The position numbers were made by a program, and so were the translations under genes. A model generated the notes under the pieces. The model saw only the letters and a list, made by a program, of their open reading frames with translations. It searched no databases and was not told the origin of the DNA. DNA of 49,398 nucleotides from Gaiellales bacterium. Its GTDB lineage: Bacteria; Actinomycetota; Thermoleophilia; BMS3ABIN01. The stretch spans positions 1 to 49,398 of the forward strand of contig QZKG01000059.1 in assembly GCA_003599855.1 (NCBI GenBank), written 5' to 3'. Shown here piece by piece: positions 1 through 7,455 of the stretch (positions are counted from its first letter, which is position 1; each line of letters begins with the position of its first letter).

Positions 1-129
1 CTTTGTCCTCAGCATCTTCACGGCCTCATCGAAGTCCCCGCCGGTGTCGGCCAGGGCCTTCTTGCAGTCCATCATCCCGGCCCCGGTCTTCTCCCGGAGC
101 TCCTTGACCTCTTTCGCGCTGACAGTCAC
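1..129 (-). CDS. tsf: Elongation factor Ts, N-terminal part (runs off the window)
   Basis: The first 43 codons are present, with a GTG start at 129; the gene continues beyond base 1. The N-terminus has the UBA-like helix pair typical of EF-Ts: an [22 protein letters not shown] stretch in two pieces, with the family hallmark [14 protein letters not shown]-Ts exchanges guanine nucleotides on EF-Tu. One base separates this start from the rpsB stop codon, and its Shine-Dalgarno GAGGTG lies inside the end of rpsB, so the two genes are translationally coupled in the usual rpsB-tsf order. I am very sure of the identity; only the N-terminus can be assessed. Confidence 0.95.
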   Translation of the reverse strand, partial: MTVSAKEVKELREKTGAGMMDCKKALADTGGDFDEAVKMLRTK

Positions 130-130
130 T

Positions 131-1057
131 TCACACCTCACTCTTATCTTCTGCGGAGTCTCCCTCCGCCTTGTTTTCCTCGTTGTCTCCTGCCGCTTCT
201 TTCCCGCTGCCGCCTTCACCAGCAGCCGGCTCCCCGGCCACGGCTGTAGCGGAGGCAGCTTCGGCCTGGGCCGCGGCAGGCTCAGGCTGAGCCCCGGCTT
301 CAGCGGCCGGCGCCGCCTTGGCGGCTGGCGCCTGGGGCGCCGTCCCGGCCCCTGCCTGCATCTCCCGCTCCGAGAGCAGCTGCTGGCCTTCGAGAGCGGC
401 GCTGGCGATAGCCTTGATGATCAGGCTGCAGGAACGGATCGCGTCGTCGTTGCCGGGAATCACGTAATCGATCTCCTCCGGATCGCAGTTGGTGTCGACC
501 AGGGCCACGATGGGGATGCCCAGCTTGCTCGCCTCCCGGATCACGATCGCCTCGCGCTTGGGATCGATCACGAAGACTGCGCCAGGCAGCTTGTCCATGC
601 CGGCGACGCCGCCGAGGTTCCGCTCCAGCTTCTCCAGCTCGGCCCGCATGTTCATCTGCTCACGCGTCGGCAGCAGGTTGATCTGGCCCTCCTCCTCGAG
701 GCGCCTCAGCTCGTGGATGCGCTTTATGCGCTTGGAGATCGTCTGGTAATTGGTCAGCAGCCCGCCCAGCCAGCGATGGGAGACATACGGCATGCCGACC
801 CTGGCGGCCTCTTCGGCGATGGTATCCTGGCACTGTTTCTTGGTCCCCACGAACAGCACCTTGCCGCCCCGTGCGGTCGTATCCCTGACAAAATCATAAG
901 CATCATCGATGAGCCTTATGGTCTTCTGCAGGTCGATGATGTAGATGCCGCCGCGCTCGGTGAAGATGTAAGGCTTCATCCGCGGGTTCCAGCGGCGGGT
1001 CTGGTGTCCGAAATGAACTCCGGACTCGAGCAGTTCCTTCATTGATACAGCAGTCAA
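131..1057 (-). CDS. rpsB: 30S ribosomal protein S2
   Basis: The 308-residue product carries the S2 signature [21 protein letters not shown] at its start, then typical S2 blocks such as [10 protein letters not shown] and [10 protein letters not shown], and a VDTNCDPE motif near residue 180. I chose the TTG at 1057 because AGAAAGGA sits six bases upstream and the encoded start (TAVSMKEL) matches other S2 proteins; a longer reading frame upstream lacks family similarity. The last 70 residues or so form an Ala/Glu/Pro-rich low-complexity tail. Long charged S2 tails are known in Actinobacteria-type proteins. The gene is followed directly by tsf and is probably driven by the extended -10 promoter near 1180. 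Confidence 0.95.
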   Translation of the reverse strand: MTAVSMKELLESGVHFGHQTRRWNPRMKPYIFTERGGIYIIDLQKTIRLIDDAYDFVRDTTARGGKVLFVGTKKQCQDTIAEEAARVGMPYVSHRWLGGLLTNYQTISKRIKRIHELRRLEEEGQINLLPTREQMNMRAELEKLERNLGGVAGMDKLPGAVFVIDPKREAIVIREASKLGIPIVALVDTNCDPEEIDYVIPGNDDAIRSCSLIIKAIASAALEGQQLLSEREMQAGAGTAPQAPAAKAAPAAEAGAQPEPAAAQAEAASATAVAGEPAAGEGGSGKEAAGDNEENKAEGDSAEDKSEV

Positions 1058-1084
1058 ACCGAGATCCTTTCTCCCGAGTTTTAC

Positions 1085-1118
1085 ACCGCCCCTCGTTGAA
1101 GCTTCCTGGCGGGGCGGT
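1085..1118 (-). promoter_or_regulatory. Hairpin in the rpsB leader
   Basis: A perfect 8-bp inverted repeat (ACCGCCCC / GGGGCGGT) with an 18-base loop lies 28 bases upstream of the rpsB TTG start. A second short GC palindrome (GTCCGGCCGGAC) lies at about 1142-1153. No T-run follows, so this is not an intrinsic terminator. Structured rpsB leaders that let S2 repress its own translation are known in other bacteria; that role here is inference from position and structure. Confidence 0.4.
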
Positions 1119-1174
1119 CTGCGCCGGGGAGCTGCCTGGATGTCCGGCCGGACGGCTCGGACTAAAACCAAAGT

Positions 1175-1183
1175 ATTTTAACA
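1175..1183 (-). promoter_or_regulatory. Candidate extended -10 promoter of rpsB-tsf
   Basis: Read on the minus strand, TGTTAAAAT forms an extended -10 (TGn followed by TAAAAT, five of six matches to TATAAT). It would start transcription about 110 bases ahead of the rpsB start, leaving room for the leader hairpins. No good -35 is visible, which an extended -10 can tolerate. Confidence 0.4.
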
Positions 1184-1247
1184 GAAAGGCGCTCTTCATG
1201 GTAGATTCGCGCCCGCGGCGTTTGTGATAATCTTCAGCGGAACCGAC

Positions 1248-1673
1248 ATGGACGACCCATTTTTTAACAGGATACTCACGGATGCCAGCGTGATCGCAGT
1301 CGTCGGCGCGTCCCCCAACCCCCAGCGCCCCAGTTACCAGGTCGCGAGCTACCTGGTAGAACAGGGATACACGGTGGTGCCGGTAAGGCCGAAAGTAAGC
1401 GAGGTCATGGGTCTCGCCTGCTACGGGTCCCTTGCTGAAGTGCCGGGCAGGGTCGATATCGTCGATGTCTTCCGCCGCCCTGAAGCCTGCCCCGGCATCG
1501 CCCGGGAAGCGGTGGCCAAGGGCGCCAGGGTACTCTGGCTCCAGCAGGGCATCGTCAGCGATGAAGCCGCCCGCATCGCCGCCGGCGCGGGCCTGGAGGT
1601 TGTCATGGACCGCTGCATCAAGACCGTCCACCAGCGGATCGCCGGTGCGGGTGGTGGTCAGCCTTGTGGCTGA
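1248..1673 (+). CDS. CoA-binding protein, YccU/COG1832 family
   Basis: The 141-residue product has a Rossmann-like CoA-binding fold. VIAVVGASPNPQRPSY near the N-terminus is the nucleotide-binding turn, followed by a VVPVRPK strand, a VDIVDVFRRPE block and a conserved VLWLQQGIVS motif. These are typical of the stand-alone CoA_binding_2 family, whose exact role is unknown. I prefer the ATG at 1248 to an in-frame GTG at 1224 because the family starts a few residues before the first helix. The stop overlaps the start of the next gene (TGATG), indicating an operon of two. Confidence 0.85.
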   Translation: MDDPFFNRILTDASVIAVVGASPNPQRPSYQVASYLVEQGYTVVPVRPKVSEVMGLACYGSLAEVPGRVDIVDVFRRPEACPGIAREAVAKGARVLWLQQGIVSDEAARIAAGAGLEVVMDRCIKTVHQRIAGAGGGQPCG

Positions 1674-2332
1674 TGCCGCTGGCGGCGGTCGTAGCGGGCG
1701 CCTCTCTCTCGGGTATGTTGCTGCGCCGTTATCTCGACAGCCGCAAGCCCGACCTGCTGGCCTGGTCTGCTTCACTGCTGCTGCTGGCAACCGCGGCCGC
1801 CTGTGCCCTGGCCGGCAGCCTCGATGCCTGGCCTGAGCTTACCGCAAAAACCTATTATCTTTGCGCTGCGGTACTGTTCACAGCCCTGGCAAGCCTGGGG
1901 ACCGTGTATTACAACACGCCGCGTATCATCGGGCACGTCTGGCTCGCAGTCCTGACGCTGGCCTCGGCTATAACCGCTGTCCTTTTGGCGGGGGCCGCTT
2001 ACGACGAGGGGAAGCTGGAGGAAGCCACCGGACCGGGCTGGCTGGCTGTCGAAGCCGGCGAGACGCTGACAGGCATCGTGGTGGCCATCAGCAGCATCGG
2101 GACCGTCATCCTCGTGGCCGCGGCCGTCTATGGCCTGGTCTATCGCCGTGCCGGGCTGGCCCAGACACTGTTGGCGCTGGGGGTGCTGCTCGTAGCGGTG
2201 GCCGGAGGGCTGGCGCGCCTGGATGCCTGGGAACTGGCGTCCATGGCCCAGCTTCCGGGAATGCTCTCGATATACACAGGGGCCATCCGCGCAGACCGCT
2301 TCCCGGGCGGCCGGTTCCCCGGCCGGCAATAA
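1673..2332 (+). CDS. Multi-pass membrane protein of unknown function
   Basis: About 219 residues with six or seven hydrophobic segments alternating with short loops, including an RRYLDSRKPDLLAW loop between the first two. The start is either the ATG overlapping the previous stop (TGATG) or a TTG nine bases upstream; the choice alters only three residues. I do not recognise a family. The arrangement of even-length helices and small loops resembles uncharacterised 7TM-type integral proteins of Actinobacteria. It is co-transcribed with the CoA-binding protein and ends at a strong terminator hairpin. Confidence 0.7.
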   Translation: MPLAAVVAGASLSGMLLRRYLDSRKPDLLAWSASLLLLATAAACALAGSLDAWPELTAKTYYLCAAVLFTALASLGTVYYNTPRIIGHVWLAVLTLASAITAVLLAGAAYDEGKLEEATGPGWLAVEAGETLTGIVVAISSIGTVILVAAAVYGLVYRRAGLAQTLLALGVLLVAVAGGLARLDAWELASMAQLPGMLSIYTGAIRADRFPGGRFPGRQ

Positions 2333-2366
2333 AAAACGGAGCGGTTGCCCGCTCCGTTTGAAAAAA
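2331..2366. terminator. Bidirectional intrinsic terminator
   Basis: An 11-bp perfect stem (AAACGGAGCGG / CCGCTCCGTTT) with a TTGC loop lies between two convergent genes. On the minus strand it is followed by six T residues, giving a strong rho-independent terminator for the gene ending at 2381. On the plus strand only a short TTT tract follows, so it is weaker for the membrane-protein gene. The TAA of that gene touches the A-run. Confidence 0.85.
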
Positions 2367-2380
2367 CCAATGCCGCACCT

Positions 2381-2731
2381 TCAGTGTATCTCTTCTTCCC
2401 AGTACTCTTCCAGCACGACCTCATCCAGTTCGTCCTCGTAATCCGCTTCCGAGAACACTTCCACTATGGCCAGGCCTTGCCCCTGGCTGAAGCCCTCAGC
2501 GGAACAGCTGTCCGTCTCAACTGCGTTCTCTTCCCGCTTGATCTTGTTGAGAAGGCTGAGGACGCCAGCGTCGTGGACCGCCTGCTTGCGGCCCTCGGGG
2601 GTCAGGTCCTGGGGCTTGCCGGTCGTTACCCACACGATCCTGTCTTCCGGCGCGACCACGAGATACCTGTCCGTTGTGGAGTCGTCGACCCGTTCGGGGA
2701 TTACCGCACTGATGATCTTGTAAGCGGCCAA
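2381..2731 (-). CDS. Small acidic protein of unknown function
   Basis: The 116-residue product starts at a TTG preceded by a strong Shine-Dalgarno (AGGAGGGAGG). A longer frame from 2803 would begin upstream of that site and is less likely. The first half contains a basic/hydrophobic segment (YKIISAVIPERVDD) and a VVAPEDRIVWVTTGKP block. The last 25 residues are strongly acidic (EADYEDELDEVVLEEYWEEE). I do not recognise a family. It may be a separate unit downstream of the phosphoribosyltransferase gene, from which it is separated by 159 bases, and it ends at a strong terminator. Confidence 0.6.
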   Translation of the reverse strand: MAAYKIISAVIPERVDDSTTDRYLVVAPEDRIVWVTTGKPQDLTPEGRKQAVHDAGVLSLLNKIKREENAVETDSCSAEGFSQGQGLAIVEVFSEADYEDELDEVVLEEYWEEEIH

Positions 2732-2806
2732 GCGAACCTCCCTCCTGTTTACCCTCTTTTTTCCAGCCCAAAGAGCCAGTAAACCGATTATTTCACCAGA
2801 CATTAA

Positions 2807-2831
2807 TCATTTCGGCACGCTGCTGAAATGA
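2807..2831 (-). other. Short inverted repeat between two minus-strand genes
   Basis: TCATTTC and GAAATGA form a 7-bp stem with an 11-base loop in the 159-base gap after the phosphoribosyltransferase gene. No strong T-run follows, so it could be a weak terminator or an RNA-stability hairpin. I see nothing else in this gap apart from the Shine-Dalgarno of the next gene. Confidence 0.3.
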
Positions 2832-2890
2832 CTTGAAACCCTCTGTTTTATGACGCCGGTGGCGCCGGGAGGATTCAGCGGGGGCGCGCT

Positions 2891-3538
2891 TCAGGCGGGA
2901 CCGCTGCCCGCCTCACGCAGGGAGGCGACGACCTCATCGTCGCTAACCTGGGAGAAGTCGCGGTAAAACTCGCCTACAGCGCCGAAATAGGATGGCGTCG
3001 AAAGGCACTGGACCTCATCAGCGAGCATGTTCAGGCGGGTCATGACGCGTGGCGAGGCGACCGGCACGACGCAGACGATCCTGGCTACGTCACGCTTCCT
3101 GAGGGACTCGAGCGCGGCAATCATGGTGAAGCCGGTGGCCACTCCGTCATCCACCACGAGGACCGTCTTCCCCTCGACTTCAGGCGGGTCTTCCGAGCCG
3201 CGATAAGCGAGGTAGCGGCGGCTGATCTCCCCGGTCTCCCGCTCGACCTCCTCGCGGATGTACCGGTCACTCACCTCGTAAAGCCTCACCGCGTTCTCGT
3301 CGAGGCGGGCGTTGCCATTGGTGTCGACCGACCCGATAGCGAGTTCGGGGTTCATGGGCGCGCCGATCTTGCGCGTCACCCAGACGTCGAGCGGCAACCC
3401 CAGGGCGGCCGCTATCTCGCGGGCTACGACGACGCCGCCGCGGGGCAGCCCCAGCACGATCGCCTTCGGGTCACCTCTGTATTCCTCTACGAGCGGCACC
3501 AGCCGCTGGCCGGCGTCAGTCCTGTCCTGGAAAAACAT
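2891..3538 (-). CDS. Phosphoribosyltransferase-fold protein (COG1926 type)
   Basis: The 215-residue product begins MFFQDRTDAGQRLVPLVEEY, typical of COG1926 predicted phosphoribosyltransferases. It contains IVLGLPRGGVVVAREIA near residue 30, the WVTRKIGAPMNPELAIG block, and a PRPP-binding loop VLVVDDGVATGFTM near residue 125. This family is related to purine/pyrimidine salvage enzymes, but its substrate is not established. I chose the ATG at 3538 over one ten codons upstream because the family starts at this residue. It lies 112 bases after tsaD and may be an independent unit. Confidence 0.85.
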   Translation of the reverse strand: MFFQDRTDAGQRLVPLVEEYRGDPKAIVLGLPRGGVVVAREIAAALGLPLDVWVTRKIGAPMNPELAIGSVDTNGNARLDENAVRLYEVSDRYIREEVERETGEISRRYLAYRGSEDPPEVEGKTVLVVDDGVATGFTMIAALESLRKRDVARIVCVVPVASPRVMTRLNMLADEVQCLSTPSYFGAVGEFYRDFSQVSDDEVVASLREAGSGPA

Positions 3539-3650
3539 ATGCGCTGCTCTCTTTCTCGCTGTTGCCAAAGTCCGATTGATAAATACTCTGGGAAAGAAGA
3601 TTTCCCTGCAGAGCTATTTCTAATCCGGGATGCCAGGGGATGCCGGCGAT

Positions 3651-4646
3651 TCAACTCGCGCCCGAGGCCCGCGCAGCCAGCGCAAGCCACTCCCCCCGCG
3701 GCAGTGGCGCCACATAGCGGGCGGCGCTGGCGATCATTGCAGCGTTGTCGGTACACAGTTCGGCTGGCGGGATGCGCAGGGTCATGCCCTCTTCCCTGCA
3801 GGCCTCAGAGAGCCGCCGGCGCAGTTCGGAGTTGGCGCTCACTCCCCCCGATAGGCAGATGCTTCCGCAGGATAGCGAACGCGCCGCTGCCACCGTCTTG
3901 CTGACCAGGGCAGTGACAACCGCCCCCTGGTACGAGGCTGCGATGTCCGCACGGCTCCGCTTGAGCACCTCGGCGCCTCCATCCCGCAGGAAGTAGTAGA
4001 GCGATGTCTTCAGGCCGCTAAAGCTGAAGTCGTGGTTGCCTTCCCTGTCCAGGCCAATGGGGAAGTCGAAGCGGCCGGAGTCACCCGATGCGGCCAGGCG
4101 GTCGAGCTCAGCGCCCCCGGGGTAATCGAGGCCCAGCAGCCTCGCTCCCTTGTCCAGCGCCTCGCCGGCGGCGTCGTCGAGCGTCTGCCCCACCAGGTCG
4201 TAGCTGCCGCGCTCGCGCACGTGGACGATCGAAGTGTGGCCTCCGGAAGCGATCAGGCAGACGAAGGGCGGCTCCACGGGGTCGGGAGGCAGGTAATTGG
4301 CCGCAATGTGGCCGTCTATGTGGCTCACGCCAACCAGGTCGACCCCCCATGAGTACGCCAGGGTCTTGGCGGTGGCGACTCCGATCATCAGGGCGCCGAT
4401 GAGGCCCGGGTGAGTAGTCACGGCGACGCGGTTCAAGTCTTCGGCTACTGCTCCCGCCTGCTCCATGGCATCGGCGATGACCGGGTTGATCAGTTCGAGG
4501 TGGCGCCGGGACGCTACTTCAGGAACGACGCCGCCGTAACGGGCGTGGAACTCGTCCTGCGAGGAAACGACGCTGGAGCGCAACTCGTCGCCGTCCAGGA
4601 CTGCCGCACAGGTGTCGTCGCAAGATGTCTCGACTGCCAGGATCAT
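3651..4646 (-). CDS. tsaD: tRNA N6-adenosine threonylcarbamoyltransferase
   Basis: The 331-residue product is a full-length TsaD/Kae1/Gcp protein. It begins MILAVETSCDDTCAAV, contains the metal-binding HIDGH motif (H109 and H113), a CLIASGGHTS block and the C-terminal ASKH-fold signature ICLSGGVSANSELRRRL. With TsaB and TsaE it transfers the threonylcarbamoyl group to A37 of ANN-decoding tRNAs. The ATG overlaps the rimI stop (ATGA), and the genes tsaE-tsaB-rimI-tsaD form a compact operon, so the modification machinery is co-expressed. Only the threonylcarbamoyl-AMP synthase (TsaC/Sua5) is missing from the window. Confidence 0.96.
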   Translation of the reverse strand: MILAVETSCDDTCAAVLDGDELRSSVVSSQDEFHARYGGVVPEVASRRHLELINPVIADAMEQAGAVAEDLNRVAVTTHPGLIGALMIGVATAKTLAYSWGVDLVGVSHIDGHIAANYLPPDPVEPPFVCLIASGGHTSIVHVRERGSYDLVGQTLDDAAGEALDKGARLLGLDYPGGAELDRLAASGDSGRFDFPIGLDREGNHDFSFSGLKTSLYYFLRDGGAEVLKRSRADIAASYQGAVVTALVSKTVAAARSLSCGSICLSGGVSANSELRRRLSEACREEGMTLRIPPAELCTDNAAMIASAARYVAPLPRGEWLALAARASGAS

Positions 4647-5095
4647 GCCAGCATGTCCTCGGAATCCTTCCACATGATCAGTGCGTCCTCATCGTTGTCA
4701 CGGTAATACGCCTTGCGGATGCCGGTGCAGATGAAGCCGAAGCCCTCGTACATCTTGATGGCGCCCCGGTTGGATTTGCGGACTTCGAGCGTATAGCCCC
4801 GGTGATGGCCATGGATGGTCTTCTCCATGAAGTGTTCCAGCAGGTCCGTGGCGATATAACAGCGCTGGAAGTCCTCGCGGACCGCGAGGTCCAGGAGGTG
4901 CCAGACCTCCACGTACTGGGTCGCGATCAGGTAGCCGGCCACCTCGCCCCGCTCGTCGGCGGTAAGGCAGAGGCTGTCTTCGTTGCTGAGCTGGGTCACG
5001 AAGGAGTTCAGGGACCAGGGGCGCGGGAAAGCCGCGTTCTCGATCTCTACGATCTCTTTCAGGTCAGAAAGGCGCATCGGCCTTATTCTAGCCAT
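4643..5095 (-). CDS. rimI: Ribosomal protein S18-alanine N-acetyltransferase family protein
   Basis: The 150-residue GNAT protein begins with the RimI pattern MRLSDLKEIVEIENAAFPRPWS. It carries a VWHLLDLAVREDFQRCYIATDLLEH stretch corresponding to motif A for acetyl-CoA binding; here the usual Q/RxxGxG/A loop reads EDFQRCYIATDL, which is atypical, with C-Y in place of G-x-G. The motif-B end LEVRKSNRGAIKMYEGFGF is standard. It overlaps tsaB by 13 bases and tsaD by 4, the usual tsaB-rimI-tsaD layout. Substrate is assigned from family and context. Confidence 0.9.
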   Translation of the reverse strand: MARIRPMRLSDLKEIVEIENAAFPRPWSLNSFVTQLSNEDSLCLTADERGEVAGYLIATQYVEVWHLLDLAVREDFQRCYIATDLLEHFMEKTIHGHHRGYTLEVRKSNRGAIKMYEGFGFICTGIRKAYYRDNDEDALIMWKDSEDMLA

Positions 5096-5817
5096 GGCTC
5101 TCTCTTTCTAAGAAGCACAGTCTTGTCCGCATCCGGCTCGCGCACGTAGACCGGGGTCACATCCAGCAGCCCGGCGAAGTCGTAGCCCCGCGTCGCGCCA
5201 GCAGGCGGCAGATGAAACCGCGCCTTTATCAGGTGCGCATCGTCGTCGACGCAGGGTACTTCGACGCCGGATGCGGCGCTGAACAGCGAATGATACTGCT
5301 GGACCCCGTCACCTGCGGCTAGCACACGGGTTCGCCGCTCGGCTTTGAGGCGCGACAGCAGGTCTCCGGGGCTCAAGCACATGATTTCTGATTGCGGCAC
5401 TGGTTTTCCTGCATTAGCGAGGCTGAAAAGCCTGGCGAAAACCTGTCCGCGCCTGGCGTCGATGACAGGTAGCAGGCTTTCGGCTCCGGTTGCACCGCCT
5501 GCTTCCATCAGTCCGGCGGCGAGGGCGTTCAGTGAGCCGGATCCGGCCAGGTGCAGAATCAGGGCCTGGGACATGGCCCTGGCGGTGGCGATGCCGACCC
5601 TGAGGCCGCTGAAGGTCCCAGGGCCTGTGCCGACGATGATGGAATCAAGCTGCTCCCGGTCGAACCCGCAGTCAGCCAGAAGCCGGTCGATTGACGGCAG
5701 CAGCAATTCCAGGTGTGACCTGCCGGCGGCGAAGGTCGCCTCACCGGCAACCTCACCATCTTTTCCGATGGCGATGCTGCAGGTCGCCGTCGCTGTATCA
5801 ATTGCCAAGACTGGCAA
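5083..5817 (-). CDS. tsaB: tRNA threonylcarbamoyladenosine biosynthesis protein TsaB
   Basis: The 244-residue product begins MPVLAIDTATATCSIAIG and carries the TsaB motif IIVGTGPGTFSGLRVGIATA near residue 60, followed by a VIDARRGQVFARLF block. TsaB is an inactive ASKH-fold partner that scaffolds TsaD and TsaE. Its start overlaps the end of tsaE by 20 bases and its end overlaps rimI, indicating tight translational coupling. No oddities were noticed. Confidence 0.93.
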   Translation of the reverse strand: MPVLAIDTATATCSIAIGKDGEVAGEATFAAGRSHLELLLPSIDRLLADCGFDREQLDSIIVGTGPGTFSGLRVGIATARAMSQALILHLAGSGSLNALAAGLMEAGGATGAESLLPVIDARRGQVFARLFSLANAGKPVPQSEIMCLSPGDLLSRLKAERRTRVLAAGDGVQQYHSLFSAASGVEVPCVDDDAHLIKARFHLPPAGATRGYDFAGLLDVTPVYVREPDADKTVLLRKREPWLE

Positions 5818-6268
5818 TGAGTTCCTCCAAAGCTCGCTGGAATTCTCCGGACCCGGTAATAAAAGACAACTCGCGGCGGTGCTCGCCGGCGTGCCGCATC
5901 TCGATGACCGCCCTGGGCGCGGCGATGTGGTCCTCTGCCACTTCCGGCCATTCTATGAAAGTGACCGCATCATCCTCGAAGAATGACGAGAAATCAGCCT
6001 CGTCCTGCGCGTCGAAGGCCGCCAGGCGGTACAGGTCCAGGTGGTGGACCGTGAACCTGCCCTGGTAGGTGTTGGCGATGGTGAAGCTGGGGCTGGTGAC
6101 AGGCCCTGGCACGCCCAGTTCCCGTGCGGCCGCCCGGACAAAAAAGGTTTTTCCGGCGCCGAGCTGCCCCTTGAGTAAAACCACATCGCCCGGTGATAGC
6201 AGGCGGGCGAAGCCGGCGGCAAGAGCCGCAGTCTGCTCTTCAGAACTGGAATCGAACCTGGTCTGCAT
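5798..6268 (-). CDS. tsaE: tRNA threonylcarbamoyladenosine biosynthesis ATPase TsaE
   Basis: The 156-residue P-loop ATPase has a Walker A at LLKGQLGAGKTFFVRA (about residues 32-47), the conserved VTSPSFTIANTYQG block, and LDLYRL followed by FIEWPE, the Walker-B-like region of the family. TsaE drives turnover of the TsaB-TsaD complex. It starts 17 bases after the uracil-DNA glycosylase gene and overlaps tsaB, so it belongs to the same operon. Confidence 0.93.
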   Translation of the reverse strand: MQTRFDSSSEEQTAALAAGFARLLSPGDVVLLKGQLGAGKTFFVRAAARELGVPGPVTSPSFTIANTYQGRFTVHHLDLYRLAAFDAQDEADFSSFFEDDAVTFIEWPEVAEDHIAAPRAVIEMRHAGEHRRELSFITGSGEFQRALEELIASLGN

Positions 6269-6285
6269 GGGACAACCGTCGCCTG

Positions 6286-6993
6286 TCAGAAAAGGCCCAG
6301 CTGCTCAGGCTCAGCCTCACCGTTGGTTGCCTCTACCTGGGGCTCAGGTTTGGTTGCAGAAGCCTCGACTTCAGGTTGATGCTTGTCAGGCGCCGAAATC
6401 AAACCGGCCATTACGTCGAAATCCTTTTCCAGCAGGGCCAGGTTCGACCAGGTGTAGAGGGCAGCAGCCGGGTGAAAAACCGGGAAGATGCGGATATCAT
6501 CGCTGTCCGGAAATGGCAGGGGTCGGCCATGTACGCTGGAGATGCCGTCGCTCTTGCCGGTCAGCAGCCTGGTGGCGAAATTCCCCATGGTGCAAACGAT
6601 GGCAGGCTGGATGATCTCGATCTGCTGCCTAAGGAACGGGCGGCAGAGTTCGATCTCTTCGGGCTGTGGGTCGCGGTTCTCCGGCGGGCGGCACTTGAGA
6701 ACGTTGGCGATGAAGACATCGTCGCGGGTATATCCTATCCGCTCCAGCAGCTTTTCCAGCAGGTCACCGGCCCTGCCTACGAAAGGAAGTCCCTGCCTGT
6801 CTTCATGATAACCGGGGGCCTCCCCCACCAGCATCAGGACAGAATCGGGATCGCCCGACCCTGCAACCGGGTTGGTGCGGGTCTCGGACAGGGCGCAACG
6901 GCGACAGCCACCGACCTGTTCCGATACCTGTCGGAGCCGGTCTGCCTTATCCTCAACCACAGGAGGAACAGGATGATTTGGAACAGGGGCCAC
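6286..6993 (-). CDS. Family 4 uracil-DNA glycosylase (Fe-S type)
   Basis: The 235-residue product removes uracil from DNA. It carries the family 4 motif GEAPGYHEDRQGLPFVGRAG (about residues 57-76), a VLKCRPPENRDPQP block and the HPAAAL motif at FPVFHPAAALY. Four cysteines at about 30, 33, 101 and 117 (CRRC, LKCR, ELCR) match the 4Fe-4S ligands. A 40-residue Pro/Glu-rich tail follows the domain and ends EPEQLGLF. The start is GTG at 6993, close behind an AGGAG, and it overlaps the end of the FmdB gene by 41 bases. It sits upstream of tsaEBD in the same operon. Confidence 0.92.
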   Translation of the reverse strand: MAPVPNHPVPPVVEDKADRLRQVSEQVGGCRRCALSETRTNPVAGSGDPDSVLMLVGEAPGYHEDRQGLPFVGRAGDLLEKLLERIGYTRDDVFIANVLKCRPPENRDPQPEEIELCRPFLRQQIEIIQPAIVCTMGNFATRLLTGKSDGISSVHGRPLPFPDSDDIRIFPVFHPAAALYTWSNLALLEKDFDVMAGLISAPDKHQPEVEASATKPEPQVEATNGEAEPEQLGLF

Positions 6994-7174
6994 AGCTCCT
7001 GCCCGCGCCGCCGGCGGAGCCTTCAGAAGGCTTGCAGGCGAAACCGGAGAACAGGCGCTGGAGTTTGCCGGAGCCGCAGGCCGGGCAGGTCAGTTCGTTC
7101 TCCGCGGCCGTGGACATGACCAGCTCCTCAAAGCGATTCTCACATGATCTGCAGCAGTATTCGTATATCGGCAT
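6953..7174 (-). CDS. FmdB-family zinc-ribbon protein
   Basis: The 73-residue product begins MPIYEYCCRSCENRFEEL and has two CxxC knuckles (CRSC and CPACG), typical of the FmdB/CxxC_CxxC_SSSS regulatory-protein family. It is followed by a Gly/Ser/Cys-rich tail ending SCSSCG. Family members are small zinc proteins found beside metabolic genes; their function is mostly unknown. It is the first gene of the minus-strand operon that continues into the uracil-DNA glycosylase. A second member of the family lies at 11543-11746. Confidence 0.85.
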   Translation of the reverse strand: MPIYEYCCRSCENRFEELVMSTAAENELTCPACGSGKLQRLFSGFACKPSEGSAGGAGRSCGPCSKSSCSSCG

Positions 7175-7256
7175 CGAAAACCCTGGAATCGGCGTTTGTG
7201 AACAGGAATGGCGCTCTTGATGCTCCAGATTAACTGTAGATTATCGCGAGAGGCTT

Positions 7257-7285
7257 TTGCAAGAGACACTGCCCGTTGTTATGCT
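7257..7285 (+). promoter_or_regulatory. Candidate sigma-70-type promoter of the panC operon
   Basis: TTGCAA and TATGCT are separated by exactly 17 bases. Transcription would start near 7292, leaving a leader of about 160 bases before panC. That leader contains a CCCGGC/GCCGGG inverted repeat near 7310-7333. I recognise no known riboswitch in it. Confidence 0.5.
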
Positions 7286-7455
7286 TTTATCACAGGTTTC
7301 CCGGCGGCTACATGCGTGCCGGGAAGTGAGCAGGCCGATGTCTGGTATCTCAGTGGAGAACTGGAACGGAGGCGGTTGGCGGCGTGGCGTTTCCTGCGCA
7401 CGCCGGTGGTTTCCGGCTTTCCCTTCCGTTCCTCATGATCGTGAGGTTGTCATCA

